Shown piece after piece: positions 50,265 to 58,624 of a stretch of 64,000 nucleotides of DNA. The position numbers were made by a program, and so were the translations under genes. Each line of letters starts with the position of its first letter. The first letter of the stretch is position 1. Where the stretch lies: positions 1 through 64,000 of the forward strand of contig NZ_WKJG01000100.1 in assembly GCF_027853235.1 (NCBI RefSeq), in the 5' to 3' direction. The notes beneath the pieces were generated by a model. The model was not told where the DNA came from, did no database searches, and saw only the letters and a list, made by a program, of their open reading frames with translations. The DNA is from Aliibacillus thermotolerans. GTDB taxonomy: Bacteria; Bacillota; Bacilli; Bacillales; Marinococcaceae.

Positions 50265-50750
50265 CTAACTTTGTCGGTATTTCTCTTTTAACGCACGTTG
50301 GACAATTGGTGGCACGAGGTCTTCCACATTCGCATCATATTTCGCAACCTCTTTTACAATGCTGGAACTTAAATATGAATATTGATTGTTTGTCATCATA
50401 AAAAATGTTTCAACTTGTGGATATAGTTTTCGGTTGATTGAAGCTGCTTGCATTTCATATTCAAAGTCTGATACAGCGCGTAATCCTCGAACAATGGTTG
50501 TAGCGTCTTTCTCTTGTACATAGTCAACTAAAAGACCATTAAAAGAGTCGACCTCTACGTTCGCAATATTTCTGACAGAATCAGCGATCATTTCCATCCT
50601 TTCTTCTACGGTAAACAGCGGTACTTTATTTCGATTATGTAAGACCGCGACAATCACTTTATCAAAAACACGCGCGCTACGTTCGATAATATCCATATGG
50701 CCATATGTAATCGGATCAAAACTACCAGGATATACCGCAACCGCTCCCAT
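50265..50750 (-). CDS. coaD: Phosphopantetheine adenylyltransferase
   Basis: Adenylates 4'-phosphopantetheine in CoA synthesis. The 161-residue protein has the nucleotidyltransferase motif [14 protein letters not shown] at its N terminus and [16 protein letters not shown] near the C terminus. The start at 50750 ([11 protein letters not shown]) is preferred over an ATG at 50825 lying inside rsmD. The two genes form an operon, as in Bacillus. Confidence 0.96.
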   Translation of the reverse strand: MGAVAVYPGSFDPITYGHMDIIERSARVFDKVIVAVLHNRNKVPLFTVEERMEMIADSVRNIANVEVDSFNGLLVDYVQEKDATTIVRGLRAVSDFEYEMQAASINRKLYPQVETFFMMTNNQYSYLSSSIVKEVAKYDANVEDLVPPIVQRALKEKYRQS

Positions 50751-50764
50751 ATGATCCCCCTCCT

Positions 50765-51319
50765 TTACAATTCGTTCACAAATAATGACACGCTTGTATC
50801 TCCATATTCGTAGGTCTGTTGACAATGTAACGATGAGATGTATCGTGGCGCTTGATACGTCGAGCGGTGTTCACAATAGATGAGTCCGTCCTTTTTTAAT
50901 AATTGGTGTTGCGCTAATTTTTTTAAAACTTGTTCAAAATTTGAATCATTATAAGGTGGATCCATACAGATAAGATCAAATGACTGTTTTTGCCGAAAAA
51001 GCCGTAAAATTGCTCGCTCTACATCCATCTGATACACTTCACATACCGAAAGTGCCTCTAACGTTTTCAAGTTACTGCGAATGGCATGACATGCACTTCG
51101 ATTTTTATCTACAAAAATAAACGACGAAAATCCTCTACTTAAAGCCTCAATACCTAAATTCCCAGAACCAGCGTATAAGTCTAAACCGCTCCCCCCATCA
51201 AAATAAGGACCTATCCGATGGAACATGGCTTCTTTCACTTTATCGGAAGTTGGACGTGTTTTCATTCCGGATGGGGCTTTTAAGAGACGACCTTTCCATT
51301 TTCCTGAAATTACGCGCAC
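50765..51319 (-). CDS. rsmD: 16S rRNA (guanine966-N2)-methyltransferase
   Basis: SAM methyltransferase for 16S rRNA G966. The 184-residue protein starts [15 protein letters not shown], has the SAM site [19 protein letters not shown] and the catalytic DPPY. The start is taken as the GTG at 51319 because GGAGG lies five bases upstream; another GTG at 51331 overlaps that site. Confidence 0.94.
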   Translation of the reverse strand: MRVISGKWKGRLLKAPSGMKTRPTSDKVKEAMFHRIGPYFDGGSGLDLYAGSGNLGIEALSRGFSSFIFVDKNRSACHAIRSNLKTLEALSVCEVYQMDVERAILRLFRQKQSFDLICMDPPYNDSNFEQVLKKLAQHQLLKKDGLIYCEHRSTYQAPRYISSLHCQQTYEYGDTSVSLFVNEL

Positions 51320-51400
51320 ACAAACCTCCACCTTTACTCTTCGTCAACATGATCGCTTTTTATCCTATCACAAAATAATTCTCCGGCAAAGGAAAGATTT

Positions 51401-51511
51401 TCACCACTTTTTTTGTAATGAAGTATAAAAGTTGATAAATTGTCCATAATGACTACCAGCAGCATGTAATCCATGTTGCTGTAACCGCGGAGAAGGCTTA
51501 CGTTTCCCCAT
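51401..51511 (-). CDS. Small basic protein of 36 residues, unknown
   Basis: An ATG at 51511 follows an ideal GGAGG with 8-base spacing and opens a 36-codon frame. The peptide begins MGKRKPSPRLQQHG and ends in FYTSLQKKW. It is basic, with a Gly/His-containing middle (HAAGSHYGQF) and no membrane helix. The frame stays open to an ATG at 51541, which lacks a ribosome site. It lies between the MFS gene and rsmD on the same strand, 82 bp before rsmD. I do not recognise the family. Codon choice looks protein-like, and its small basic nature would fit a spore or nucleic-acid-binding peptide, but that is a guess. Confidence 0.6.
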   Translation of the reverse strand: MGKRKPSPRLQQHGLHAAGSHYGQFINFYTSLQKKW

Positions 51512-51561
51512 AAGTTCTTCCTCCGGTTTCTCCTCTCCCATCGCCCGAAAAATATACGGGC

Positions 51562-51598
51562 AAGGCTGTTTCTCGTATTGAGAAACAGCCTTATTTTT
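51562..51598. terminator. Strong hairpin after the MFS gene
   Basis: A perfect 13-bp stem (AAGGCTGTTTCTC with GAGAAACAGCCTT, 5-nt loop) lies immediately after the MFS stop codon. The better T-run (TTATTTTTT) is on the plus strand although the neighbouring genes are on the minus strand, so it may act in both directions. Confidence 0.65.
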
Positions 51599-52794
51599 TA
51601 CGTGCTTCTGTTTTTCATGCGGGGAACGATGTTTTTTTTCATCACAACTAGGCCGATGATGAGTAGGAAGGAAGAAAATAGAAATAAGCTTCTAATTCCT
51701 AATTGAGCTGCTATCATACCTGCAGTCATGGGCCCAAGCATGTTCCCGAGAAATAGAAAACTATTGGAAAATCCGTACGTTCTACTTTCCATCCCTTCCG
51801 GCGCCAAACGACGAATTAACGCATTTGCAGCTGGGAGAAGACCACCAAGACATAACCCTATCATAAAACGCATCGTAATTAACTGCCATAATTCTGTGAC
51901 AAACGCTTGCGGAATGGAAAATAGGACAGCCCCGATAAGCGCAGCCAACAATACATATTGGGCTCCTTTTTTATCACTTAATTTTCCTAATTGAGGAGAA
52001 GCAAGCATGTTAGCAAATCCCATCGCAGACACCGCTAGTCCTGCATAAAAAGCACTGTTTACACCAGCACTTAATTCATCCACAAAAAGTGAAATCATCG
52101 GGTTAATTCCGACCAATGCAAATTGAATTAAAAATACAACGAGAAAAATCGACGGTATCGGTCGAACGGATACGATTTTTTTGAAATCTTGTTTCGTGCT
52201 CGTTTTCTCTTCATTTTTTGGAGCTTGAAAGGATTCCTTCACAAGAAAATAAACCGCAATGGTCGCAATACCAATGAAAATACCGGTTAAATTAAAAATA
52301 GCCCGAAAGCCAAAAACATTCGCCAAAAGTCCACCAAATAACGGGCCGCAAATACTTCCAGAAACCGAACCTGCTTGTAAAATGCCTAACGCATAACCGA
52401 CATGTTTTTTTGGAGTATTTGTCGATACGAGGGTAATGGCCGCTGGATTAAATCCTGAAATCACACCATTTAATAACCGAAAGAAAAAAAGACTCCACGG
52501 CCCCGTGGCAAATCCCATCAATACCATGACAATCGACATACCAACGCCAGATCGTAACACCATGAGTTTTCTTCCGTATCGATCGGCCAACTTCCCCCAT
52601 AAAGGAGAGACGAGAAAAGCACTAAAAAAGTTGATACCAAAAATAAGACCTGACCAGATGCTTACCTGCTCAGGGTCAGTGACTCCTAATTGTTGTAAAT
52701 ATAATGGCAAAAAAGGAATAATCATGGTCATACCTGCCATGACAATGAATACAGATACCGTTAAGATATAAAGATTTTTCTTCCATTCTTCCAT
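51598..52794 (-). CDS. MFS efflux transporter (DHA1, multidrug type)
   Basis: The 398-residue protein has 12 predicted helices, the MFS motif GKLADRYGRKLMV between helices 2 and 3, the drug/proton antiporter motif C region GYALGILQAGSVSGSICGPLFGG, and a second motif A copy (GKLSDKKG). Best read as a multidrug exporter of the MdtG/YfmO-like kind. The substrate cannot be predicted. It is inserted between ylbG and rsmD, which are adjacent in B. subtilis, so it is an accessory gene here. Confidence 0.85.
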   Translation of the reverse strand: MEEWKKNLYILTVSVFIVMAGMTMIIPFLPLYLQQLGVTDPEQVSIWSGLIFGINFFSAFLVSPLWGKLADRYGRKLMVLRSGVGMSIVMVLMGFATGPWSLFFFRLLNGVISGFNPAAITLVSTNTPKKHVGYALGILQAGSVSGSICGPLFGGLLANVFGFRAIFNLTGIFIGIATIAVYFLVKESFQAPKNEEKTSTKQDFKKIVSVRPIPSIFLVVFLIQFALVGINPMISLFVDELSAGVNSAFYAGLAVSAMGFANMLASPQLGKLSDKKGAQYVLLAALIGAVLFSIPQAFVTELWQLITMRFMIGLCLGGLLPAANALIRRLAPEGMESRTYGFSNSFLFLGNMLGPMTAGMIAAQLGIRSLFLFSSFLLIIGLVVMKKNIVPRMKNRST

Positions 52795-52864
52795 GCGCGC
52801 ATACTCCTTTTGCGTCCATCCTATTATACCGTTCTATACGAGCAAACTCAAAATATGCGCACAC

Positions 52865-53140
52865 TTATATGCCAATATTGTAATCAAATCTCTCGCGCGG
52901 ATGGAGCGGCTTTTTAAATTCAGTTTTCACTTCCGGCTTTTTGGAAAGCTCTACTTTTTCTATAAAAGGAAGAAGACGAAGTTGTTTGACCGTTTTCTCC
53001 GCATCATCTTGATTACAGTAAAGAATGACATAGTTGAACCGCTTCGATACGTGATGAATGACTCCGTACTTGCGCAATTGTCGAATTTGTTTTTTGGACC
53101 GAACCCACACGGCAATTCCCACCCGCTTCGTAATCATCAT
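52865..53140 (-). CDS. ylbG: DUF2129-family protein YlbG
   Basis: Small cytosolic protein of unknown function conserved in Bacilli. The 91-residue protein has the family pattern VGIAVWVRSKKQIRQLRKYG, HHVSKRFNYVILYC and a C-terminal DYNIGI. The start is one of two adjacent ATGs (53140 or 53137) after AAGGAG. A longer frame to 53200 has no ribosome site. Confidence 0.88.
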   Translation of the reverse strand: MMITKRVGIAVWVRSKKQIRQLRKYGVIHHVSKRFNYVILYCNQDDAEKTVKQLRLLPFIEKVELSKKPEVKTEFKKPLHPRERFDYNIGI

Positions 53141-53190
53141 ACACACTCCTTGTCTCCGTTCCTCGCGGGAAAACGTGTCGTTTTCTTTTA

Positions 53191-53219
53191 AGTGTAGCAT
53201 TCACCCCTTCTATTGACAA
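53191..53219 (-). promoter_or_regulatory. Promoter of ylbG
   Basis: TTGTCA (53214-53219) and TACACT (53191-53196) on the minus strand with a 17-bp spacer. It lies back-to-back with the proB promoter. Confidence 0.6.
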
Positions 53220-53239
53220 ATGGATTTTCGTTAGTTTGC

Positions 53240-53269
53240 TTGACAACGTCCTCTCCTTTCTCGGATACT
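53240..53269 (+). promoter_or_regulatory. Promoter of proBAC
   Basis: TTGACA (53240-53245) and GATACT (53264-53269) with an 18-bp spacer on the plus strand, about 145 bp before proB. Confidence 0.6.
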
Positions 53270-53288
53270 AGTAGACGAGAATAAAAGG

Positions 53289-53360
53289 GAACAACCGTTG
53301 TTCTCATAAAGGGAATGAAACGGAACTCTTCCGTCCTTTACGGGGACTGAAGAGTTTTTT
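53289..53360 (+). promoter_or_regulatory. Attenuator-like leader of proBAC
   Basis: The leader contains a 7+7 palindrome (GAACAACCGTTGTTC, 53289-53303), a hairpin ACGGAA-CTC-TTCCGT (53320-53334), and an intrinsic terminator AACTCTTC...GAAGAGTT with TTTTTT (53324-53360, inner GTCC/GGAC). The last two share bases and exclude each other. A T-box such as B. subtilis uses for proBA is not present: there is no GGGTGG(N)ACC core and the leader is too short. The signal is unknown. Confidence 0.65.
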
Positions 53361-53413
53361 GTTACATCTTTGTATCATAAACAAATTTATATGTCTAAAC
53401 TTAGGTGATCATA

Positions 53414-54559
53414 GTGAAAAAAGAACGAATCGTTGTTAAAATAGGTAGTAGCTCTCTTACTCGTCCGGATGGTAGTTTAAGTCGCTCGCAACTGAATCAT
53501 TATGTGAAAGAAATTGCTTCCTTGCGCGCTCTTGGGCATGAAGTGATTCTTATTTCCTCAGGTGCCGTGGCAGCTGGATTTGGAGGACTAAAATATCCTT
53601 CCCGTCCCGTCACTCTTCCAGGAAAGCAAGCGGCTGCTGCAGTTGGTCAAGGACTACTCATGCAAGCTTATACAGAAGCTTTTGACGAGTACGATATCGA
53701 AACCGGACAAATTTTGCTTACAAGAAGTAACTTTTCTAACAAGGAACAGTACCAAAATGCTTACGCGACGCTCACGGAACTGTTACGTCGAGGCGTGTTG
53801 CCTATTATTAATGAAAATGATTCTATCGCCGTTGACGAATTAACCTTTGGAGACAATGATATGTTATCTGCTCTCGTTGGTGGTCTCGTTCATGCGGACT
53901 GTCTCCTCATTGTTACAGACATTAACGGAATTTATGACGCCAATCCAAAAGAATCCGAAAATGCAAAAAAATATCATTTTATTACTGAAATTACGGAAGA
54001 GCTTTACAAAGAAGCGGGAGACGCCGGGAGTAATGTTGGCACTGGAGGCATGCGCTCAAAGTTAGAAGCAGCAGAAACAGCCTTGAACTTAGGGTTACGG
54101 GTATTTATTGGAGTTGCTGATCAAGAAGGTTCTTTTATGGACATTATGGAAGGAAAAGGGGACGGCACTTATATCGGTTTTTCAGGACAATTCATCTTAA
54201 CAAATAAAAAACAGTGGCTCCTTCTTCATTCCTTACCAGCTGGAGAAGTGTACATTGATGATGGGGCGAAAAAAGCACTTTTACACAAAGGAAAAAGTTT
54301 GCTTCCGGTTGGTGTCATCAAAGTGACTGGTTATTTTGAACGTGGTGCCGTCGTAGAGGTAAAGGACGAAAAAGGAAATTTATTAGGAAAAGGACAAGTG
54401 AACATGTCCTTTGAAGAATTAGAAGCCATTAAAGGAAAATCAACACAAGAAGCAAGCGAACAAATTGACATGAAACGACCAGAAGTGATTCATCGCGACG
54501 ATTGGGTCGATATTACAAAGGAGAGATTTAAATATGAGCATTATGACGGAACAAGGTAA
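53414..54559 (+). CDS. proB: Glutamate 5-kinase
   Basis: First enzyme of proline synthesis; phosphorylates glutamate. The 381-residue protein has the amino-acid kinase domain (VVKIGSSSLTRPDG, ISSGAVAAGF, TFGDNDMLSALVG) and a C-terminal PUA domain. The start is taken as GTG at 53414, six bases after AGGTGAT; the GTG at 53405 lies inside that site. It overlaps proA by 26 bp. Confidence 0.95.
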   Translation: MKKERIVVKIGSSSLTRPDGSLSRSQLNHYVKEIASLRALGHEVILISSGAVAAGFGGLKYPSRPVTLPGKQAAAAVGQGLLMQAYTEAFDEYDIETGQILLTRSNFSNKEQYQNAYATLTELLRRGVLPIINENDSIAVDELTFGDNDMLSALVGGLVHADCLLIVTDINGIYDANPKESENAKKYHFITEITEELYKEAGDAGSNVGTGGMRSKLEAAETALNLGLRVFIGVADQEGSFMDIMEGKGDGTYIGFSGQFILTNKKQWLLLHSLPAGEVYIDDGAKKALLHKGKSLLPVGVIKVTGYFERGAVVEVKDEKGNLLGKGQVNMSFEELEAIKGKSTQEASEQIDMKRPEVIHRDDWVDITKERFKYEHYDGTR

Positions 54560-55781
54560 AAAAGCAAAACGTGGGAAAGAGGTTGTTTCTCAACTTCCCA
54601 CCGAAAAGAAAAATCAATTACTGCAAAGGATGAGTGAGCAGCTGTTACTAGATAAAGAATCAATTTTAGCTGAAAACAAAAAAGATTTGGAAGCAGGTGA
54701 AAAAAACGGCCTATCCACTGCTTTGTTAGATCGGCTCCGGTTATCAGAAGAACGATTGCAAGGGATGGCAGATGGCTTTAAGCAAGTGGCGCAACTGGAC
54801 GATCCAATTGGCGAAATACTGGATCGTTGGACAAGACCAAACGGCCTTCAAATAGAACAAGTGCGAGTTCCAATTGGAGTATTGGGGATTATTTACGAAG
54901 CGAGACCGAATGTTACCGCGGATGCGGTCGCTCTTTGTTTGAAAACGGGAAACGCCGCTTTTTTACGAGGAAGTTCTTCCGCTTACCATTCTAACCGTGC
55001 CATTATCGCTTCTATTTATCGAGCAATGGAAATGGAAGGCGTAACAACAGATGCCGTTCAACTCGCTGAAGATCTGTCCCGAGAAGCAGCCGCGGAAATG
55101 TTTACGATGAACGACTATATCGACGTTCTCATCCCGCGCGGTGGCGCAGATCTTATTCAAACTGTCGTCAAACAATCAACCATTCCCGTACTAGAAACCG
55201 GGGTGGGAAATTGTCACGTTTATATTGATGCGTCCGCATCAAAAGAAATGGGGATCTCCATTGCCGTGAATGCAAAAACAAACCGTCCTTCTGTTTGTAA
55301 TGCAGCTGAAACGATTTTATTGCACGAAAAATGGGCAAAAGATCATGGAAAAGATCTCATTACAGCGCTATTAGAAGAGGACGTAGAAATCCGCGGTGAT
55401 GAAGCGATTCAAACGTTATCAGAAAAAGTGATCCCAGCAACGGAAGACGATTGGAAAGAAGAATACCTTGATTTAACTGTTGCCATGAAAACGGTCACAG
55501 ACACAGAAGAAGCCATTACACACATTCGACATTACGGTACCGGCCATTCAGAAGCGATTGTCACTGAAACAGAAAAGCATAAAGACATGTTTATGGCAGA
55601 AGTCGATGCAGCAGCGCTCTATCACAATGCTTCCACTCGTTTTACAGATGGAGAGGAGTTTGGTTTTGGCGCGGAGATTGGAATTAGTACACAAAAATTA
55701 CATGCCCGCGGACCAATGGGACTCCAGGCGTTAACTTCATTTAAATATATCGTATCTGGAGATGGACAAATCAAACGATAA
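54534..55781 (+). CDS. proA: Glutamate-5-semialdehyde dehydrogenase (gamma-glutamyl phosphate reductase)
   Basis: Reduces gamma-glutamyl phosphate. The 415-residue ALDH-fold protein has IIYEARPNVTADAVALCLK, GNCHVYID and the catalytic Cys in NRPSVCNAAET. An AAAGGAG site inside the end of proB precedes the ATG. ProB and ProA act together because the intermediate is labile. Confidence 0.96.
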   Translation: MSIMTEQGKKAKRGKEVVSQLPTEKKNQLLQRMSEQLLLDKESILAENKKDLEAGEKNGLSTALLDRLRLSEERLQGMADGFKQVAQLDDPIGEILDRWTRPNGLQIEQVRVPIGVLGIIYEARPNVTADAVALCLKTGNAAFLRGSSSAYHSNRAIIASIYRAMEMEGVTTDAVQLAEDLSREAAAEMFTMNDYIDVLIPRGGADLIQTVVKQSTIPVLETGVGNCHVYIDASASKEMGISIAVNAKTNRPSVCNAAETILLHEKWAKDHGKDLITALLEEDVEIRGDEAIQTLSEKVIPATEDDWKEEYLDLTVAMKTVTDTEEAITHIRHYGTGHSEAIVTETEKHKDMFMAEVDAAALYHNASTRFTDGEEFGFGAEIGISTQKLHARGPMGLQALTSFKYIVSGDGQIKR

Positions 55782-55795
55782 AGGAGAGCGTCTTC

Positions 55796-56635
55796 ATGCT
55801 TAAAAATAAAAAAATTGCATTTATTGGTGCCGGATCCATGGCCGAGGCCATCATTGCAGGATTAATTAGAAAAGAAATCATTTTTCCGGAGCAAATCATT
55901 GCAACAAACAAGTCGAACAAAGAGAGATTGCAATATTTAGAAAAAACTTACGGAATCGAGACAACATCTTCTCAAGTAGAAGCAGTAGACGTAGCAGATA
56001 TTGTCATTCTTGCGATGAAACCAAAACATATGGAAGATAGTGCCGTAACCATTCGAAAGCAAATACACGAAGACCAGTTAGTTGTTTCGTTACTTGCAGG
56101 CACTTCTTCTTCCTATATTGAATCGTTACTTGAAAAAGAAATAGCTGTTATCCGTACGATGCCAAATACTTCCGCCCATGTGGGAGAGTCAGCTACAGTC
56201 ATTAGCAAAGGAACATTTGCATCGGAGGAACACGTGAAGATTGCCGCTACCCTTTTTCAGGCCATTGGAACGGTCACCGTTTTAGCAGAAACAGACATGG
56301 ATGTAGTTACTGGTATCTCCGGAAGTGGCCCTGCCTACTTCTACTACTTTACGGAAGCAATGGAAGAGGTTGCGCAAGAAGCCGGTCTTTCTCCACAAGA
56401 TGCAAAGGAACTTATCTGTCAAACGATTCTCGGAGTTGCGAAAAGATTAATACAGACAGACAAATCACCAAAAGAATTGTATGAAGAAGTGATGAGTCCC
56501 GGAGGTACGACGGAAGCTGCTTTTCATGTTCTCAAGGAAAATGGCGTAAAAGAATCTTTTAAAGAAGCCATTCAAGCATCTATACATCGTTCCTCGGAAT
56601 TAGGAAACGATAAAAAATCAGCAACGTTAAAATAA
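55796..56635 (+). CDS. proC: Pyrroline-5-carboxylate reductase
   Basis: Reduces P5C to proline. The 279-residue protein has the NAD(P) Rossmann start KIAFIGAGSMAEAIIAGL and the C-terminal family signature region VMSPGGTTEAAFHVL. It is 14 bp after proA with an AAAGGAGA site, so the whole pathway from glutamate is in one operon. Confidence 0.96.
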   Translation: MLKNKKIAFIGAGSMAEAIIAGLIRKEIIFPEQIIATNKSNKERLQYLEKTYGIETTSSQVEAVDVADIVILAMKPKHMEDSAVTIRKQIHEDQLVVSLLAGTSSSYIESLLEKEIAVIRTMPNTSAHVGESATVISKGTFASEEHVKIAATLFQAIGTVTVLAETDMDVVTGISGSGPAYFYYFTEAMEEVAQEAGLSPQDAKELICQTILGVAKRLIQTDKSPKELYEEVMSPGGTTEAAFHVLKENGVKESFKEAIQASIHRSSELGNDKKSATLK

Positions 56636-56654
56636 TGTGTTGGATCAATAAACA

Positions 56655-56695
56655 ATACGAGTCGAGAATGCACTTCCTTCGACTCGTATCTTTGT
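56655..56695. terminator. Shared terminator between proC and the aspartokinase
   Basis: ATACGAGTCGA and TCGACTCGTAT form an 11-bp stem in the gap between the convergent genes, with T-rich sequence following on the plus strand. Confidence 0.75.
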
Positions 56696-56699
56696 TGAT

Positions 56700-58067
56700 T
56701 TATTGCAATACGTCTTTCGCCGCAAAAAACTCTCCGTATAGTCCTCGAATGGCTTTATCGGCATCTTCCTCACTAATAGCAAAGGAAAGGGAGACTTCTG
56801 AAGAACCTTGGTTAATCATATCAATATTGATGTTCTCTTTCGCCAATGCTTTTGTCGCTCTTGCGGCAATTCCGATGGTTTCATGCATTCCTTCCCCGAC
56901 AAGCATAATCATTGCGAATCCTTTTTCAATATGAGCATCATCCACCTCAAGTTCTTCTTTAATACGGCGAATAATCGTTTCTTCTTTTTCCTTTGTTAAC
57001 TGATCCGCTTCTAAGATGACAGATGTGTCATCAATTCCTGATGGGATATGTTCGTAAGAGATACATTCATCTTCAATAATTTCCAGTAAACGGCGACCGA
57101 AACCAATTTCCCTGTTCATTAAATATTTACGAACGTAAATGGTTGCAAAACCTTTTTGAGCAGCAATCCCAATGACTGGATTCTCTGAATATTCCCGCTC
57201 GCTTTCAATCATTGTCCCGCTACCATCCGGATTATTCGTGTTTTTTACACATACGGGAATATTGCTTCGAAAAGCAGGAATCAATGCTTCGTCATGGAAA
57301 ACACCAAATCCGGCATAGGAAAGTTCCCGCATTTCTCGAAATGTCATTCTTTTAATTGGCGTTGGGTGGTCTACCACATTCGGATTGGCGGAGAAAACGG
57401 AATCTACATCAGTAAAGTTTTCATATAAGTCCGCTTTCACACCGGCAGCTACGATGGAACCAGTTATGTCGGAACCACCACGTGGGAAAGTAACGATGCG
57501 ACCACTTTTTGAATAGCCGAAAAATCCTGGAATAATTAAAATTCCATCTTTGTTTCGCAATTCATATAAGTGATCATATGTCTCCGGAAGGACTTGCGCA
57601 TTCCCCGGTGTATCCGTCACATAAAGACGGGCGGTTTTCGGAGAAACGTATTGCGCTCTGTGACCGAGATGTGTTAAATAATGCGCAATCAGTTTGGCAT
57701 TATTATCCTCACCAGCTGCTTTGATTTGATCCATAAACACTCCTTCGTGGGAAGGATCGTAATCTGTTCTTTGTCGCAAATCTTTTTCAATTGTCTCAAC
57801 AATGTGTTCATCAAGACCTAGCTCCGTTGCAATGTCGCGATACCGTTCTACAATGAATTGTAAAACATCTTGCACATCTTCATTGTTCAATCGTTTTTCT
57901 CCCAGTTCAATGAGTAAATCAGTTACTTTCATGTCGTTATCGTGACGTTTACCCGGTGCAGAAACGATTATGACTTTTCGTTCTGGATCCGAGGTAATAA
58001 TATTTGTCACTTTTTTAATCTGTTTCGCATCTGCAAGGGAAGTTCCCCCAAATTTTGCTACTTTCAT
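56700..58067 (-). CDS. Aspartate kinase (YclM/ThrD-like, with ACT domains)
   Basis: Phosphorylates aspartate, first step to lysine, threonine and methionine. The 455-residue single polypeptide has KVAKFGGTSLADAKQI at the N terminus, FPRGGSDITGSIVAAG in the kinase core and two C-terminal ACT domains. Length and sequence resemble B. subtilis YclM (the aspartokinase responding to lysine with threonine) more than LysC or DapG. No lysine riboswitch is visible upstream. Confidence 0.88.
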   Translation of the reverse strand: MKVAKFGGTSLADAKQIKKVTNIITSDPERKVIIVSAPGKRHDNDMKVTDLLIELGEKRLNNEDVQDVLQFIVERYRDIATELGLDEHIVETIEKDLRQRTDYDPSHEGVFMDQIKAAGEDNNAKLIAHYLTHLGHRAQYVSPKTARLYVTDTPGNAQVLPETYDHLYELRNKDGILIIPGFFGYSKSGRIVTFPRGGSDITGSIVAAGVKADLYENFTDVDSVFSANPNVVDHPTPIKRMTFREMRELSYAGFGVFHDEALIPAFRSNIPVCVKNTNNPDGSGTMIESEREYSENPVIGIAAQKGFATIYVRKYLMNREIGFGRRLLEIIEDECISYEHIPSGIDDTSVILEADQLTKEKEETIIRRIKEELEVDDAHIEKGFAMIMLVGEGMHETIGIAARATKALAKENINIDMINQGSSEVSLSFAISEEDADKAIRGLYGEFFAAKDVLQ

Positions 58068-58092
58068 CTTCGTTCTCCAACTCCTAATTGAT

Positions 58093-58236
58093 TCATCTCA
58101 TTTTTTCAGAAATACGTGTATAAGCGTAACACAGGACACCACCACCTACAAAGCGTGCTAGTTTCCAAATTGCATCATTGTTTACACTATAAGAGGATGA
58201 GAAAAGACCTGACAGAATACACACCACATCTGACAT
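58093..58236 (-). CDS. Possible small protein of 47 residues, unknown
   Basis: An ATG at 58236 follows GCGAGG at short spacing and opens a 47-codon frame (begins MSDVVCILSGLF, contains ARFVGGGVLCYAYTRISEKM). It lies in the gap between the exported protein gene and the aspartokinase, on the same strand. Composition is plausible for a small membrane-associated protein, but the frame overlaps the region where the aspartokinase promoter is expected, and chance is not excluded. Confidence 0.3.
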   Translation of the reverse strand: MSDVVCILSGLFSSSYSVNNDAIWKLARFVGGGVLCYAYTRISEKMR

Positions 58237-58276
58237 GTATCCTCGCTCTATATCCTTTTTTAAAGAATCAGTTCGA

Positions 58277-58609
58277 TTATTCCCATACAGAAGCATCCCA
58301 CTTCGTAGCAACTACACCAATCATTTTTAATAAGGCGATATTTAATGGTACACTTTCTTCTACTAAACTAGTTTCCGTACAACTAGATTCCGGTTCATAT
58401 CCTAATTCTTTTGCTGTTTTGTAATCTGTCTCTTGTAAATAATTAGTGAGATCCGCGTCATTAAAACAAGGAGGAGAAACATATACATGGTACGTATGGT
58501 CAACAATCATGCGAACGTGAGGAGGAGCTTCTAATTGAATCGGTATGAAAAATCCCGATATAAAGAGCAATATAAAAAGAATACCACTGATTTTGGCCCA
58601 TTTATTCAC
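58277..58609 (-). CDS. Small exported or membrane-anchored protein, unknown
   Basis: The 110-residue protein has one N-terminal hydrophobic helix (ISGILFILLFISGFFIPI) followed by an extracytoplasmic part with two Cys (PPCFNDADL; ESSCTETSL) that could form a disulfide. No lipobox is seen. The start is GTG at 58609 with AAAGGAG. It is 15 bp downstream of the nitroreductase gene in the same operon. I do not recognise the family. Confidence 0.65.
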   Translation of the reverse strand: MNKWAKISGILFILLFISGFFIPIQLEAPPHVRMIVDHTYHVYVSPPCFNDADLTNYLQETDYKTAKELGYEPESSCTETSLVEESVPLNIALLKMIGVVATKWDASVWE

Positions 58610-58624
58610 AAGAACACTCCTTTG

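Noticed and set aside
53270-53400. Proline T-box before proB
   Set aside because: No GGGTGG(N)ACC core, no stem I motifs, and too short; described instead as an unknown attenuator.
58068-58276. Possible lysine riboswitch before the aspartokinase
   Set aside because: None of the conserved L-box elements or a terminator could be found, and the gap is occupied by a possible reading frame.
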